This document shows, one piece after another, positions 52,192 through 59,687 of a DNA stretch of 64,000 nucleotides. This stretch comes from Bacteroidales bacterium. Lineage in GTDB: Bacteria; Bacteroidota; Bacteroidia; Bacteroidales; JAGOPY01. Under the pieces are notes generated by a model. The model was not told the DNA's origin. It searched no databases and was given only the letters and a program-made list of their open reading frames with translations. The stretch is taken from assembly GCA_017991835.1 (NCBI GenBank), contig JAGOPY010000007.1, forward strand, positions 1 through 64,000, given 5' to 3'. Position 1 is the first letter of the stretch; each line of letters opens with the position of its first letter. Position numbers and translations under genes: made by a program.

Positions 52192-54069
52192 TTAACCCCT
52201 CCTCTTCACAAAAATATTAATACTCACGCCCTGCATAATATCGAACACATTCTCATCCTTTCCCCCCGCGGGATTCACTTCCTTCTTCTTCGCATTGCCA
52301 TGCAGATCAAGAATATAGATCTTGTCAAACGATTCCGCAAGATGTTTCCTCATCTGGCGGTGGATGATCCCGTCGATGAAACTGTTATTGGAAATGAACG
52401 CAAGGATGCCTTCGCCGGTCTTTTCAATGAAATACTGCCCGAACCGGATAAATTTGATGTAATCATCGGATAAAGGCTGGATATTCTTTTCATTCAGATC
52501 TTTTTTATAATCAGAAACCAGCTTCTCGATCCACGGCGATTTATTGCTGCTGCTCACCGAATACGGCGGATTACCCAGCACCACCATCACAGGCGTATCT
52601 CGTTTCACATGATTTGCTTCATTTGCTTCCTGTGATAGCCAGGAAGCGAACAAGGTTCCGGTGTCCTGGTGATGCTCTTCCAGTGAATTTGTCAGATAAA
52701 CCTTTAGTCGTTGCTGCTTTGAAGGTTTGTAGCCTGATTCCTGCAGCAAGAGTTCCAGCTTCAGGTGGGCCATGGCATAGGAAGCCATCAGGATCTCGAA
52801 GCCGTTCAGCCTGGGCAGCAAATGATCCTCCACGTATTGGCTCCAGATGCCTTCCTGCCCTTCAAATTTTTTATGCACTTGCTTGATCACTTCTGCAAGA
52901 AATGTCCCGGTTCCGCACGCCGGATCAAGGACCTGGACCCGGTGAACCTCCTGTTCGACCATTTTTCCCTGCACCGGCACTTTCACTTTTATCTTCGAGG
53001 TATCGGCCAGCCCTTGCGGGAGACCGAATTCCTCTTTCAGGATATCATCCACCGCCCTCACAATGAAATTCACCACCGGCTCGGGAGTGTACCAAACGCC
53101 CCGGCTTTTCCGGAGTGCAGGATTATACTCGGAAAGAAAAGTCTCATAGAAATGGATCATCGGGTCGGTCTGCTGCGTCTCCTTGCCAAAATCCTTCAGG
53201 ATAGCCGAAACGTCCGTATGCTGAAAAATATCGGCAAGGTCATCTACGATCCATTTGATCCGGTCATCGAGGTCATAGCCGGCAATGTACTGGAATAACT
53301 TCCGGAGGAATGGATTGGAGGAGGGAATAAGCTGCGCGGCTTCCTGCCGGGTAAAATCTTCCAGGGTTGGATCATGGAGCCTGGCGGCAAACATCCCGTA
53401 AGCGATGGTCTGTGCGTAAATATCAGCGAAATCATTCGACGTAATGTCATGGATCAGGACCTGCCGGAAGGCATTCATTTGATCATTCAAGGTATTATTG
53501 GCCTCCTCGAACAAATTGCTGCCTGAAGTGCTCTGAACGCCTGTCAGGGCGTTGTCAATTACACCGGCAAGGAGCCTGGCCTTGGCAGCCATCATAACAG
53601 ACAGCTTAGCGGCAGATTTGATCGTTTGGCCTGTAAACGAAGCAAAGTTCCTGATCAGATCCTCAAAAGCCTTGAACATCTCCGGCCTGGGGATGATCTT
53701 ACCCGGAACCACATTGGCAAGCTGAACAGAAGCTACAAACTCACCATTGCGAAAGAGTTGGAATGTCAGATAATCGGTCAGAATCAGGTTATCCAGGGAC
53801 TTCCTGTAACGGTCAAGCTGTTCTTTAATGTCTTTACCGTTCAGGTCTTTCCCAACGTCCTTTGCTTCGATATAGCCGACTGGGATATTCTTCCTGGTCA
53901 ATATATAGTCAGGCGCGCCGCACTCGATCCTTGAAGGCTCGTTAGTGACAGCAATGCCTGGCAAAAGGCATTCGAGAAGATTCCGTAAATCAGGCCGGTA
54001 ACTGTGCTCGGTAGATATGCCGGATTTGTAAAGCTGATTTAATTTTTGAAGATACTCCGGAATGGACAT
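52192..54069 (-). CDS. N-terminal half of a split type IIG/ISP-like restriction-modification enzyme
   Basis: 625 residues. A PD-(D/E)XK nuclease site opens the protein: Pro53-Asp54 in CGAPDYILTRK and Glu68-Ala-Lys70 in GYIEAKD. After a helical connector, the N6-adenine methylase motifs follow: SAM-binding DPACGTGTF (382-390) and catalytic NPPY (500-503). The chain stops at NIFVKRRG, right where the recognition region should begin. That region is encoded separately at 49670-50926. As it stands the protein has cleavage and methylation sites but no visible target-recognition domain. It may assemble with the C-terminal half, or the locus may be inactive. No promoter box was found upstream. Confidence 0.88.
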   Translation of the reverse strand: MSIPEYLQKLNQLYKSGISTEHSYRPDLRNLLECLLPGIAVTNEPSRIECGAPDYILTRKNIPVGYIEAKDVGKDLNGKDIKEQLDRYRKSLDNLILTDYLTFQLFRNGEFVASVQLANVVPGKIIPRPEMFKAFEDLIRNFASFTGQTIKSAAKLSVMMAAKARLLAGVIDNALTGVQSTSGSNLFEEANNTLNDQMNAFRQVLIHDITSNDFADIYAQTIAYGMFAARLHDPTLEDFTRQEAAQLIPSSNPFLRKLFQYIAGYDLDDRIKWIVDDLADIFQHTDVSAILKDFGKETQQTDPMIHFYETFLSEYNPALRKSRGVWYTPEPVVNFIVRAVDDILKEEFGLPQGLADTSKIKVKVPVQGKMVEQEVHRVQVLDPACGTGTFLAEVIKQVHKKFEGQEGIWSQYVEDHLLPRLNGFEILMASYAMAHLKLELLLQESGYKPSKQQRLKVYLTNSLEEHHQDTGTLFASWLSQEANEANHVKRDTPVMVVLGNPPYSVSSSNKSPWIEKLVSDYKKDLNEKNIQPLSDDYIKFIRFGQYFIEKTGEGILAFISNNSFIDGIIHRQMRKHLAESFDKIYILDLHGNAKKKEVNPAGGKDENVFDIMQGVSINIFVKRRG

Positions 54070-54155
54070 GACATTATGTTTTCCGGATTAAAATTACTCT
54101 ATTCATCGCAATAATTTAACCTGGCTGGTGATTTTTCATGTATCCATTTCTTATT

Positions 54156-54243
54156 CAACCCTATTGGGGTTGGCTTATCAGGGCAGGCACTTAATACCGG
54201 ATGTTACACAACCGGTTATTCGTATTCAAGCCCAACGGGCTTG
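54156..54243. repeat. Hairpins in the spacer before the ATPase gene
   Basis: CAACCC-TATTG-GGGTTG (54156-54172) and CAAGCCC-AAC-GGGCTTG (54227-54243). Both have a CCC/GGG-closed short loop and different outer stems. The spacer 54070-54472 also holds the left direct repeat at 54252-54309 and GACTGACGACTG words at 54335-54364. I see no gene in it. Confidence 0.6.
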
Positions 54244-54251
54244 GGAATGGG

Positions 54252-54309
54252 CATTTCTGAATTCACAATTTCAATACCATTTCATAATAATGGGGAATGT
54301 TAAGGACAC
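54252..54309 (+). repeat. Left direct repeat flanking the ATPase gene
   Basis: Begins CATTTCTGAATTCACAATTT. It shares a 23-base identical core (TTCACAATTTCAATACCATT plus TCA) and about 80 percent overall with the repeat at 55620-55675. The two copies bracket the DUF4143-type ATPase gene in the same orientation. Confidence 0.8.
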
Positions 54310-54435
54310 AATAGAAAACGGGAAATTTACTGCTGACTGACGACTATCGACTGACGACTGACTAGTGATAGCAGGAAAACCATTAAATATTAGCAAATAA
54401 TTGTCGCCTTTGTGTTTAAATTTGTTTATTTTCCT

Positions 54436-54443
54436 TATATTTG
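54436..54443 (+). promoter_or_regulatory. -7 box of the ATPase gene
   Basis: TATATTTG, an exact match to TAnnTTTG, 29 bases before the ATG at 54473. A TTTG at 54409-54412 is a possible -33 element with rather long spacing (23 bases). Confidence 0.45.
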
Positions 54444-54472
54444 CTGACGGTATTTATATTAATTTGGTCAGC

Positions 54473-55597
54473 ATGATATACAGATTTCTTACTGATGATA
54501 TTTTAAAGAGTCTTCATCCTGGTTTTGTAACCGGACTTTTCGGTGCAAGAAGGACTGGAAAAACCTTTCTGATGGAACAGATCAGGGACCGGATTGAAGG
54601 AAAGCAAATTCTGATGGTTCAGGGAGATAACCTGGATGTGGCGGAGATATTGTCAAGCCAGCGGCTAAGCGTTTTAAAGCAATTTACTGCCGGCTACGAT
54701 TATTTATTCATCGACGAAGCGCAAAAAATTCCCGGCATTGGCGATAATCTGAAACTTATTGTGGATAATATCCCTGAACTTGCTGTATTTGTGACCGGAT
54801 CATCTGCATTCGATCTGAAAAATAAAATTGGAGAACCACTCACAGGAAGGAGCAAGTACTTTTATCTTTATCCCATTGCACAGCTTGAACTCAAAGATGA
54901 TTTTCTCACTTCTAAGGAAAATCTGGAGTCCCGATTGATTTATGGCTCTTATCCCCAAATTATGACTGCAACTACTGAAATGGAACGAAGGGATATGCTG
55001 GAATCAATAAAAAATGGTGTTTTGCTGAAAGACATCCTTGAACTGGATAATCTGAAAGATTCGCTCTTTATTCTGAATTTACTCCGGTTGATTGCGTTTC
55101 AAATCGGCAATGATGTATCCGCCACTGAACTGGCAAACCGGTTGGGGGTAAGCAAAAACACTGTTACAAGGTATCTTGAATTACTTGAGAAATGCTATAT
55201 TCTTTTTTCCCTGCCCGGCTTCAGCAGGAATCTGCGTAAGGAGATCACCAAGTCACACCGGTATTTCTTTTGGGATAACGGGATCAGGAATGTGGTCATA
55301 TCAAATTTCAACAGGCTTTCACTGCGGGATGATACCGGGCGTCTCTGGGAGAATTTCTGCATCTCTGAACGGCTTAAGAGAAATCATAATTTAAGGATGC
55401 ACTGCAACTACTTTTTCTGGAGAACTTATGACCAGAAAGAGATTGACCTGATTGAAGAATCTGATGGTTACCTGACTGGCTTCGAATTTAAATGGACCGA
55501 AAAGACTGCGAAAATCCCTCATGAGTTCTTAGCAACTTATAAAAACTCTACATTTAACATCATTCACAAAGAAAATTATCTTGATTTTGTGAAATGA
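54473..55597 (+). CDS. AAA-type ATPase with DUF4143-like C-terminus
   Basis: 374 residues from ATG 54473; the frame is open 72 bases further upstream but lies across the promoter. Walker A is GARRTGKT (24-31) and Walker B is YLFIDEAQKI (Asp81-Glu82). A winged-helix region (NRLGVSKNTVTRYLELLEKCY, about 225-245) follows, then a C-terminal DUF4143 region with a PD-(D/E)XK-like pattern (KEIDLIEESDGYLTGFEFKW). Such proteins are widespread in Bacteroidota, often mobile, with no settled function. It is flanked by direct repeats and stands beside the split restriction locus. Confidence 0.88.
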   Translation: MIYRFLTDDILKSLHPGFVTGLFGARRTGKTFLMEQIRDRIEGKQILMVQGDNLDVAEILSSQRLSVLKQFTAGYDYLFIDEAQKIPGIGDNLKLIVDNIPELAVFVTGSSAFDLKNKIGEPLTGRSKYFYLYPIAQLELKDDFLTSKENLESRLIYGSYPQIMTATTEMERRDMLESIKNGVLLKDILELDNLKDSLFILNLLRLIAFQIGNDVSATELANRLGVSKNTVTRYLELLEKCYILFSLPGFSRNLRKEITKSHRYFFWDNGIRNVVISNFNRLSLRDDTGRLWENFCISERLKRNHNLRMHCNYFFWRTYDQKEIDLIEESDGYLTGFEFKWTEKTAKIPHEFLATYKNSTFNIIHKENYLDFVK

Positions 55598-55619
55598 AAA
55601 ATACCCTGCCGGGCGTTAT

Positions 55620-55675
55620 CATTTCTCATTTCACAATTTCAATACCATTTCACAATAATGGGAAACGTGTAAGAC
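55620..55675 (+). repeat. Right direct repeat flanking the ATPase gene
   Basis: Begins CATTTCTCATTTCACAATTT; partner of 54252-54309. After it, 55676-55769 is an AT-rich run of AAATGATAAATGGAAAATG and AATGCGCAATG words. Confidence 0.8.
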
Positions 55676-55770
55676 AATGAAAAATGATAAATGGAAAATG
55701 AAATGAAAAATGATAAATGGAAAATGAAATGAAAAATGCGCAATGCAAAATGAGCAATGCGCAATGGCAG

Positions 55771-55844
55771 TGATCCCGAAGGGACTCGAACCCCCAACCC
55801 TCAGAACCGGAATCTGATGCTCTATCCAATTGAGCCACGGGACC
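55771..55844 (-). tRNA. tRNA-Arg (anticodon CCG)
   Basis: A 74-base cloverleaf on the minus strand. Acceptor GGTCCCG pairs with CGGGATC (one G-T), discriminator A. The D arm is GCTC...GAGC; the anticodon arm TCAGA-TTCCGGT-TCTGA gives anticodon CCG; the T loop is TTCGAGT. CCA is not encoded. The 189-base open frame running through it on the same strand is a known false frame of tRNA genes. Confidence 0.95.
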
Positions 55845-55936
55845 GGAGAAATGTTGAATGTTGAATTTTAAATTTTAAATTAATAATAAATATTCCCGAA
55901 TTCAACCTTTAACATTCAACATTCAAAATTACTATG

Positions 55937-55944
55937 CAAAGGTA
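55937..55944 (-). promoter_or_regulatory. Putative tRNA-Arg -7 box
   Basis: Minus-strand TACCTTTG points at the tRNA, 93 bases away. It lies 20 bases from the divergent box of the aldolase gene. Confidence 0.4.
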
Positions 55945-55964
55945 GCTAAAAAACAGAATAGTTA

Positions 55965-55972
55965 TACCTTTG
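55965..55972 (+). promoter_or_regulatory. -7 box of the aldolase gene
   Basis: TACCTTTG, an exact match, 36 bases before the ATG at 56009. The spacer 55845-55960 is otherwise ATGTTGAAT/ATTCAACAT inverted words. Confidence 0.55.
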
Positions 55973-56008
55973 CACCATTCAAATTTGTCTAACTAATTAA
56001 TTTAAAAT

Positions 56009-57088
56009 ATGCCAACCAGGATAATAGATCATGTTAAGCCGGGTGTTGTTTCCGGTGATGATGTTTCAAAGATTTTTGCCATTGCCAAAGCCGATGGATT
56101 TGCTTTACCGGCCGTTAATGTCGTTAGTACCGACAGCGTGAATGCGGTGATGGAAGCAGCCAAGTTGGTGAACTCCCCGGTCATCATTCAGTTTTCCAAC
56201 GGCGGCGCGGCTTTCTATGCCGGCAAAGGGCTGTCGAACGAAGGCGAAAAGGCGGCGATCGCCGGATCGGTCACCGGTGCGCTTCATATCCATCTCCTGG
56301 CCGAAATGTACGGCATCCCCGTCATCCTCCATACCGACCATGCCGCCAAAAAGCTCCTCCCCTGGATCGACGGGCTGCTCGACGAAGGCGAGAAACACTT
56401 TGCCAAAACCGGTAAACCGCTCTTCAGCTCACATATGCTCGACCTGTCGGAAGAACCGATCGAAGAAAATATCGAGATCTGTAAAAAATACCTGGCCCGG
56501 ATGGCCAAAATCGGCATGACGCTGGAGATCGAGCTGGGCGTTACCGGCGGCGAAGAAGACGGCGTCGACAATACGGGGATCGACAGTTCGAAGCTTTACA
56601 CGCAGCCCGAGCATGTGGCCTATGCCTACAGCGAACTGAGCAAGATCAGCCCCCGCTTCACGATAGCCGCCTCCTTTGGAAACGTCCACGGCGTGTACAA
56701 GCCGGGTAACGTGAAGCTCCAACCGGTCATCCTCAACAATTCCCAGAAATACATCGAACAGAAGCTGAACACCGGGCCCAAGCCGGTGAATTTCGTCTTC
56801 CACGGCGGCTCGGGCTCAAGCCAGGCCGAGATCCGGGAAGCGATCTCCTACGGCGTGATCAAGATGAATATCGACACCGACACGCAATGGGCCATGTGGG
56901 AAGGGGTCCACGAATATTACAAGAAATACCAGGGCTACCTGCAGGGGCAGATCGGAAATCCCGAAGGCGACGACAAACCCAACAAGAAATACTACGATCC
57001 GCGCAAGTGGCTTCGCGAAGGCGAATCGGCCATGATTAAAAGGCTGAAGGTGGCATTTGAGGATTTGAATTGTGTGGATAGAAATTAA
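56009..57088 (+). CDS. Class II fructose-bisphosphate aldolase
   Basis: 359 residues, the long FbaA-like type. Zinc ligands are carried by IPVILHTDHAAKKLLPW (His pair), by the later ASFGNVHGVYKPG and by NFVFHGGSGSS; LEIELGVTGGEEDGVDN gives the acidic stretch. It cleaves or forms fructose-1,6-bisphosphate in glycolysis and gluconeogenesis. Its GC-rich, biased codon use suits a highly expressed gene. It has its own promoter and no operon partner. Confidence 0.95.
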   Translation: MPTRIIDHVKPGVVSGDDVSKIFAIAKADGFALPAVNVVSTDSVNAVMEAAKLVNSPVIIQFSNGGAAFYAGKGLSNEGEKAAIAGSVTGALHIHLLAEMYGIPVILHTDHAAKKLLPWIDGLLDEGEKHFAKTGKPLFSSHMLDLSEEPIEENIEICKKYLARMAKIGMTLEIELGVTGGEEDGVDNTGIDSSKLYTQPEHVAYAYSELSKISPRFTIAASFGNVHGVYKPGNVKLQPVILNNSQKYIEQKLNTGPKPVNFVFHGGSGSSQAEIREAISYGVIKMNIDTDTQWAMWEGVHEYYKKYQGYLQGQIGNPEGDDKPNKKYYDPRKWLREGESAMIKRLKVAFEDLNCVDRN

Positions 57089-57107
57089 TTCCCCGCAGCT
57101 AAGTCAG

Positions 57108-57190
57108 GTGGTTCAATTGTTCAATTGTCCAATTGTTCAATTGTTCAATTGTTAAATATCAACTGCTGACTGCTGACTGCTGACTGCCTA
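57108..57190. repeat. TTCAATTG and CTGACTGC tandem words
   Basis: Five or six copies of GTTCAATTGTTCAATT-like words, then four CTGACTG words, fill the spacer between the convergent aldolase and USP genes. Confidence 0.85.
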
Positions 57191-57197
57191 CTGTCTA

Positions 57198-58046
57198 TTA
57201 CCTGCTCAGCGCCACCAGCAACTCCTTCGGATGGATGCTCAAAACAGGGATCGGGGAATGGTTGACCATCTGCTGCGCATAAGGCCCCAGTAGCAGGTTC
57301 TTTGCTGCCGTCTCCTGCTCGGTCATGATAGAAATGAGGTTAGCGTTCACCTTGAGCGCATATTCGATCGTCGAATCGGAGATATTATCTGCTTCAACCG
57401 ATTCAAGCACATATTTTATATTGTCCTCTTCTAGGTGCTTGACCACCTGTTCGGCATAGCTGTCGACTTTCCGGATAACGGCTTTGACAGAAGAGGTATA
57501 GACCCGCAACACATGGACCTCGGCGTCGAATATCCGGGCCATATAGGCGGTAAACGGAACCTTTTGGCGCGTCTCCGGCGTACTGTCGAGCGGCAGGATG
57601 ATCTTTTCCAGGTGCCGGTTGATACTGACGCCGCCCCGGATGGTGATCACCGGCTTTTTAATCGCGCTCACGATCCGGTTGGCATTGCTGCCCATCCAGA
57701 ACTCCTCGAATCCCGATGAGCCATGAGTGCCGGCCATCACCAGGAAGATCTCCTTTTTATCGGCCTCTTTGACAATCTCATGATATACCTTTCCCTCTTT
57801 GATCAGATACTCCAGTTTGTTTTTTCCCATTAGCGGCTGGTACTTTTCCACCAGCTCGTCGAACTTGTCTTTGACCATAGCCGACATGGTCTGAGGGCCT
57901 TCGGTGAACATCTCGCGGGATGAATCGGGCCGTATAACGAAAATCATTTCGATGCCTGCGTCAGCTTTTCTGGCAATCGTAATCGCGTGTTCCAGCGCGT
58001 TGATGGAGCACTCGGAGAAATCAATGGCAACCAAAATCTTTTTCAT
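57198..58046 (-). CDS. Universal stress protein, tandem domain
   Basis: 282 residues with two UspA folds: residues 1-145 (KKILVAIDFSECSINALEHAI ... VMAGTHGSSGFEEFWMGSNANRIV) and 150-282 (KIILPLDSTPETRQKV ... LGPYAQQMVNHSPIPVLSI). The G-2x-G-9x-G(S/N) nucleotide loop is recognisable in the first domain. It is a close paralogue of the protein at 58482-59336, sharing GFEE(F/Y)W(M/I)GSNA(N/Y)RIV and NHSPIPVLS. It forms the end of a three-gene leftward operon. Confidence 0.92.
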   Translation of the reverse strand: MKKILVAIDFSECSINALEHAITIARKADAGIEMIFVIRPDSSREMFTEGPQTMSAMVKDKFDELVEKYQPLMGKNKLEYLIKEGKVYHEIVKEADKKEIFLVMAGTHGSSGFEEFWMGSNANRIVSAIKKPVITIRGGVSINRHLEKIILPLDSTPETRQKVPFTAYMARIFDAEVHVLRVYTSSVKAVIRKVDSYAEQVVKHLEEDNIKYVLESVEADNISDSTIEYALKVNANLISIMTEQETAAKNLLLGPYAQQMVNHSPIPVLSIHPKELLVALSR

Positions 58047-58056
58047 AGCTCGTATG

Positions 58057-58485
58057 TTATTTCATGATGGGAAAATTAATTTCGTCTTTGGTAACCCAGG
58101 CATTCGGGTAGCTGATCATGATCAGTTGAAGGTCTTTCTCGGCGTCGAGCCGCGATTTATAATCCCCTACCCTCACCCGGTAATTGGGTGCTTTCCAGCT
58201 GACATAGGCCGGAATATCGGGAAACAGCAAGAGGAATTCATCCCTTGTTTGCCTTGCCCTGTCGCTGGAATTCAGGCCCGAATCAAAGAATATCTGGATC
58301 CGGTAACCCGGGATCAGCTTGGTATCCGGGTTCTCCATGAGCTTTAGCCTGAGCGATTCATAATTGACCAGCACACTGTCGATCCTTTCATCGCGGATCA
58401 CGGAGACATGGCCCATTCCGGCATCCTGCGCCCTGAGAAAGGGCTGCAGCAATAAAACCAGGCCGATGACCAGGGTGAATCTCAT
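58057..58485 (-). CDS. SPOR-domain-like secreted protein
   Basis: 142 residues with a signal peptide (RFTLVIGLVLLLQPFLRAQ). The C-terminal 75 residues (GYRIQIFFDSGLNSSDRARQTRDEFLLLFP ... YRVRVGDYKSRLDAEKDL) follow the SPOR fold, which binds denuded glycan strands of peptidoglycan. Its ATG overlaps the stop of the upstream USP gene by four bases, and the second USP gene starts 10 bases after its stop. A cell-wall protein between two cytoplasmic stress proteins is an odd arrangement. Confidence 0.82.
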   Translation of the reverse strand: MRFTLVIGLVLLLQPFLRAQDAGMGHVSVIRDERIDSVLVNYESLRLKLMENPDTKLIPGYRIQIFFDSGLNSSDRARQTRDEFLLLFPDIPAYVSWKAPNYRVRVGDYKSRLDAEKDLQLIMISYPNAWVTKDEINFPIMK

Positions 58486-59336
58486 TTGTTCAATCCGTTA
58501 GCAATGGACACCAGTTCCTTGGCACGCATGCTCAGGACGGGGATCGGCGAATGGTTCACCATCTGCTGCGCATAGGGCCCGAGGAAAATATTGGCCGTCG
58601 TGGTCTCCTGTTCGGTCATAATGGCGATCATGTCGGCCGAAACGGCCTCCGCATAATCGATCGTCGTCCGGGTAATATTTTCCGACTCTTTCGTCACGGT
58701 GACGAACCGGATATTTCTCTCTTTACAGTATTCTTCCACCTGCCGGGCATAGTTATCGACCCTTTTCTGCACCGATTTCAGCGGGGTGGAATAGAGTGAA
58801 AGGATATGGATCTCCGAATCGAAGAGGCTTGCAACATTCACCGCCACCGGGATTTTTTGCCGTGTCTCCTGGGAGCTGTCGATCGGGATGATGATCTTTT
58901 TAATATCCCCGACGGCACAGTCATGACGTAATGTAATAACGGGGCAGGGGACGCTGGTGACGATGCGGTAGGCATTGCTGCCGATCCAGTACTCTTCGAA
59001 GCCTGAAACGCCGTGGGTACCGGCGATGATCAGGTCGGCCCCGGAGCTCTTGGCCTGCTGGGCCAGTTCGATATAGACCTTTCCTTTACGCGTCTTAAAA
59101 TCGAGTTTACCGTTTTTGAGTGTTCGGGCATATTTTTCCTGGAGTTCTTTCAGGAGGGCTACTTTTTCATTTCTCTCTTCGTGGGCAAAACCTTCGAACA
59201 CCACCTCTTCGCTGGTGGTATTGTCGACCCACACCATTTGCACATCCGCACCCGCTTTGCCGGCAATATGGATTCCGTAGGCAAGGGCATTGAGCGATGT
59301 CTTGGAGAAGTCGATGGCTACAATGATCTGTTTCAT
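58482..59336 (-). CDS. Universal stress protein, tandem domain
   Basis: 284 residues from ATG 59336 (MKQIIVAIDFSKTSLNALAYG); a start 7 codons earlier is also open. Two UspA domains as in its downstream paralogue, with IIAGTHGVSGFEEYWIGSNAYRIV and LGPYAQQMVNHSPIPVLSM. It heads the USP-SPOR-USP operon. The duplication probably predates insertion of the SPOR gene between the copies, or the order was fixed in a common ancestor. Confidence 0.92.
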   Translation of the reverse strand: MKQIIVAIDFSKTSLNALAYGIHIAGKAGADVQMVWVDNTTSEEVVFEGFAHEERNEKVALLKELQEKYARTLKNGKLDFKTRKGKVYIELAQQAKSSGADLIIAGTHGVSGFEEYWIGSNAYRIVTSVPCPVITLRHDCAVGDIKKIIIPIDSSQETRQKIPVAVNVASLFDSEIHILSLYSTPLKSVQKRVDNYARQVEEYCKERNIRFVTVTKESENITRTTIDYAEAVSADMIAIMTEQETTTANIFLGPYAQQMVNHSPIPVLSMRAKELVSIANGLNK

Positions 59337-59431
59337 GTCCCGGCAGTTTGGTTTCAATTTTCAGTAAAATTAAGAAATTAAAATGAAATTTCCTACTGTT
59401 AAAAAGTAAACGGTGAATTTGTGCGGGAAAC

Positions 59432-59589
59432 GGAGACTCCATCTGCCCTATGTGAGATGGAGTCTCCTTCCAATTGAGATGCCATCTCGAATTTGAGATG
59501 GAGTCTCGCTGAAATGAGATGCCATCTCGAATTTGAGATGGAGTCTCGCTGAAATGAGATGCCATCTCACTAAAACCAGATGGAGTCTC
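59432..59589. repeat. Array of GAGATGGAGTCTC / GAGATGCCATCTC
   Basis: Eight copies about 20 bases apart. GAGATGGAGTCTC-type copies sit at 59432-59444 (inverted), 59454-59466, 59495-59507, 59535-59547 and 59577-59589. They alternate with the perfect palindrome GAGATGCCATCTC at 59476-59488, 59516-59528 and 59556-59568. Bases 59488-59567 are two exact 40-bp tandem units. The family also occurs inside ogt. The array lies between the USP operon and the T9SS fragment. Confidence 0.93.
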
Positions 59590-59612
59590 AAACCAAAAAG
59601 TTATCAAACGCC

Positions 59613-59644
59613 CTTGACTTTCTTATCTGATCGAACTATATTTG
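59613..59644 (+). promoter_or_regulatory. Promoter of the T9SS-fragment gene
   Basis: TATATTTG at 59637-59644 with CTTG at 59613-59616 (20-base spacing), 43 bases before the ATG at 59688. It lies directly downstream of the repeat array. Confidence 0.55.
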
Positions 59645-59687
59645 TTCAATCCGTTTCATTCATTCATTAACTAATCAATCAATCCAA

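Noticed and set aside
54128..54340. 70-codon plus-strand frame in the spacer before the ATPase
   Set aside because: It crosses two hairpins and the left direct repeat; no ribosome-binding or family signal, so not called a gene.
55650..55838. 62-residue minus-strand frame starting MAQLDRASDSGSEGWGFESL
   Set aside because: It is the false frame that arises from reading a tRNA-Arg gene; the cloverleaf explains the sequence.
59432..59589. Possible CRISPR array
   Set aside because: The units are 13 bases with 7-8 base gaps that are not unique, and no cas gene is in the window.
59167..59607. 146-residue minus-strand frame through the GAGATGG array
   Set aside because: It is made of repeat translation (SETPSHS-like words) and then runs out of frame across the USP gene start.
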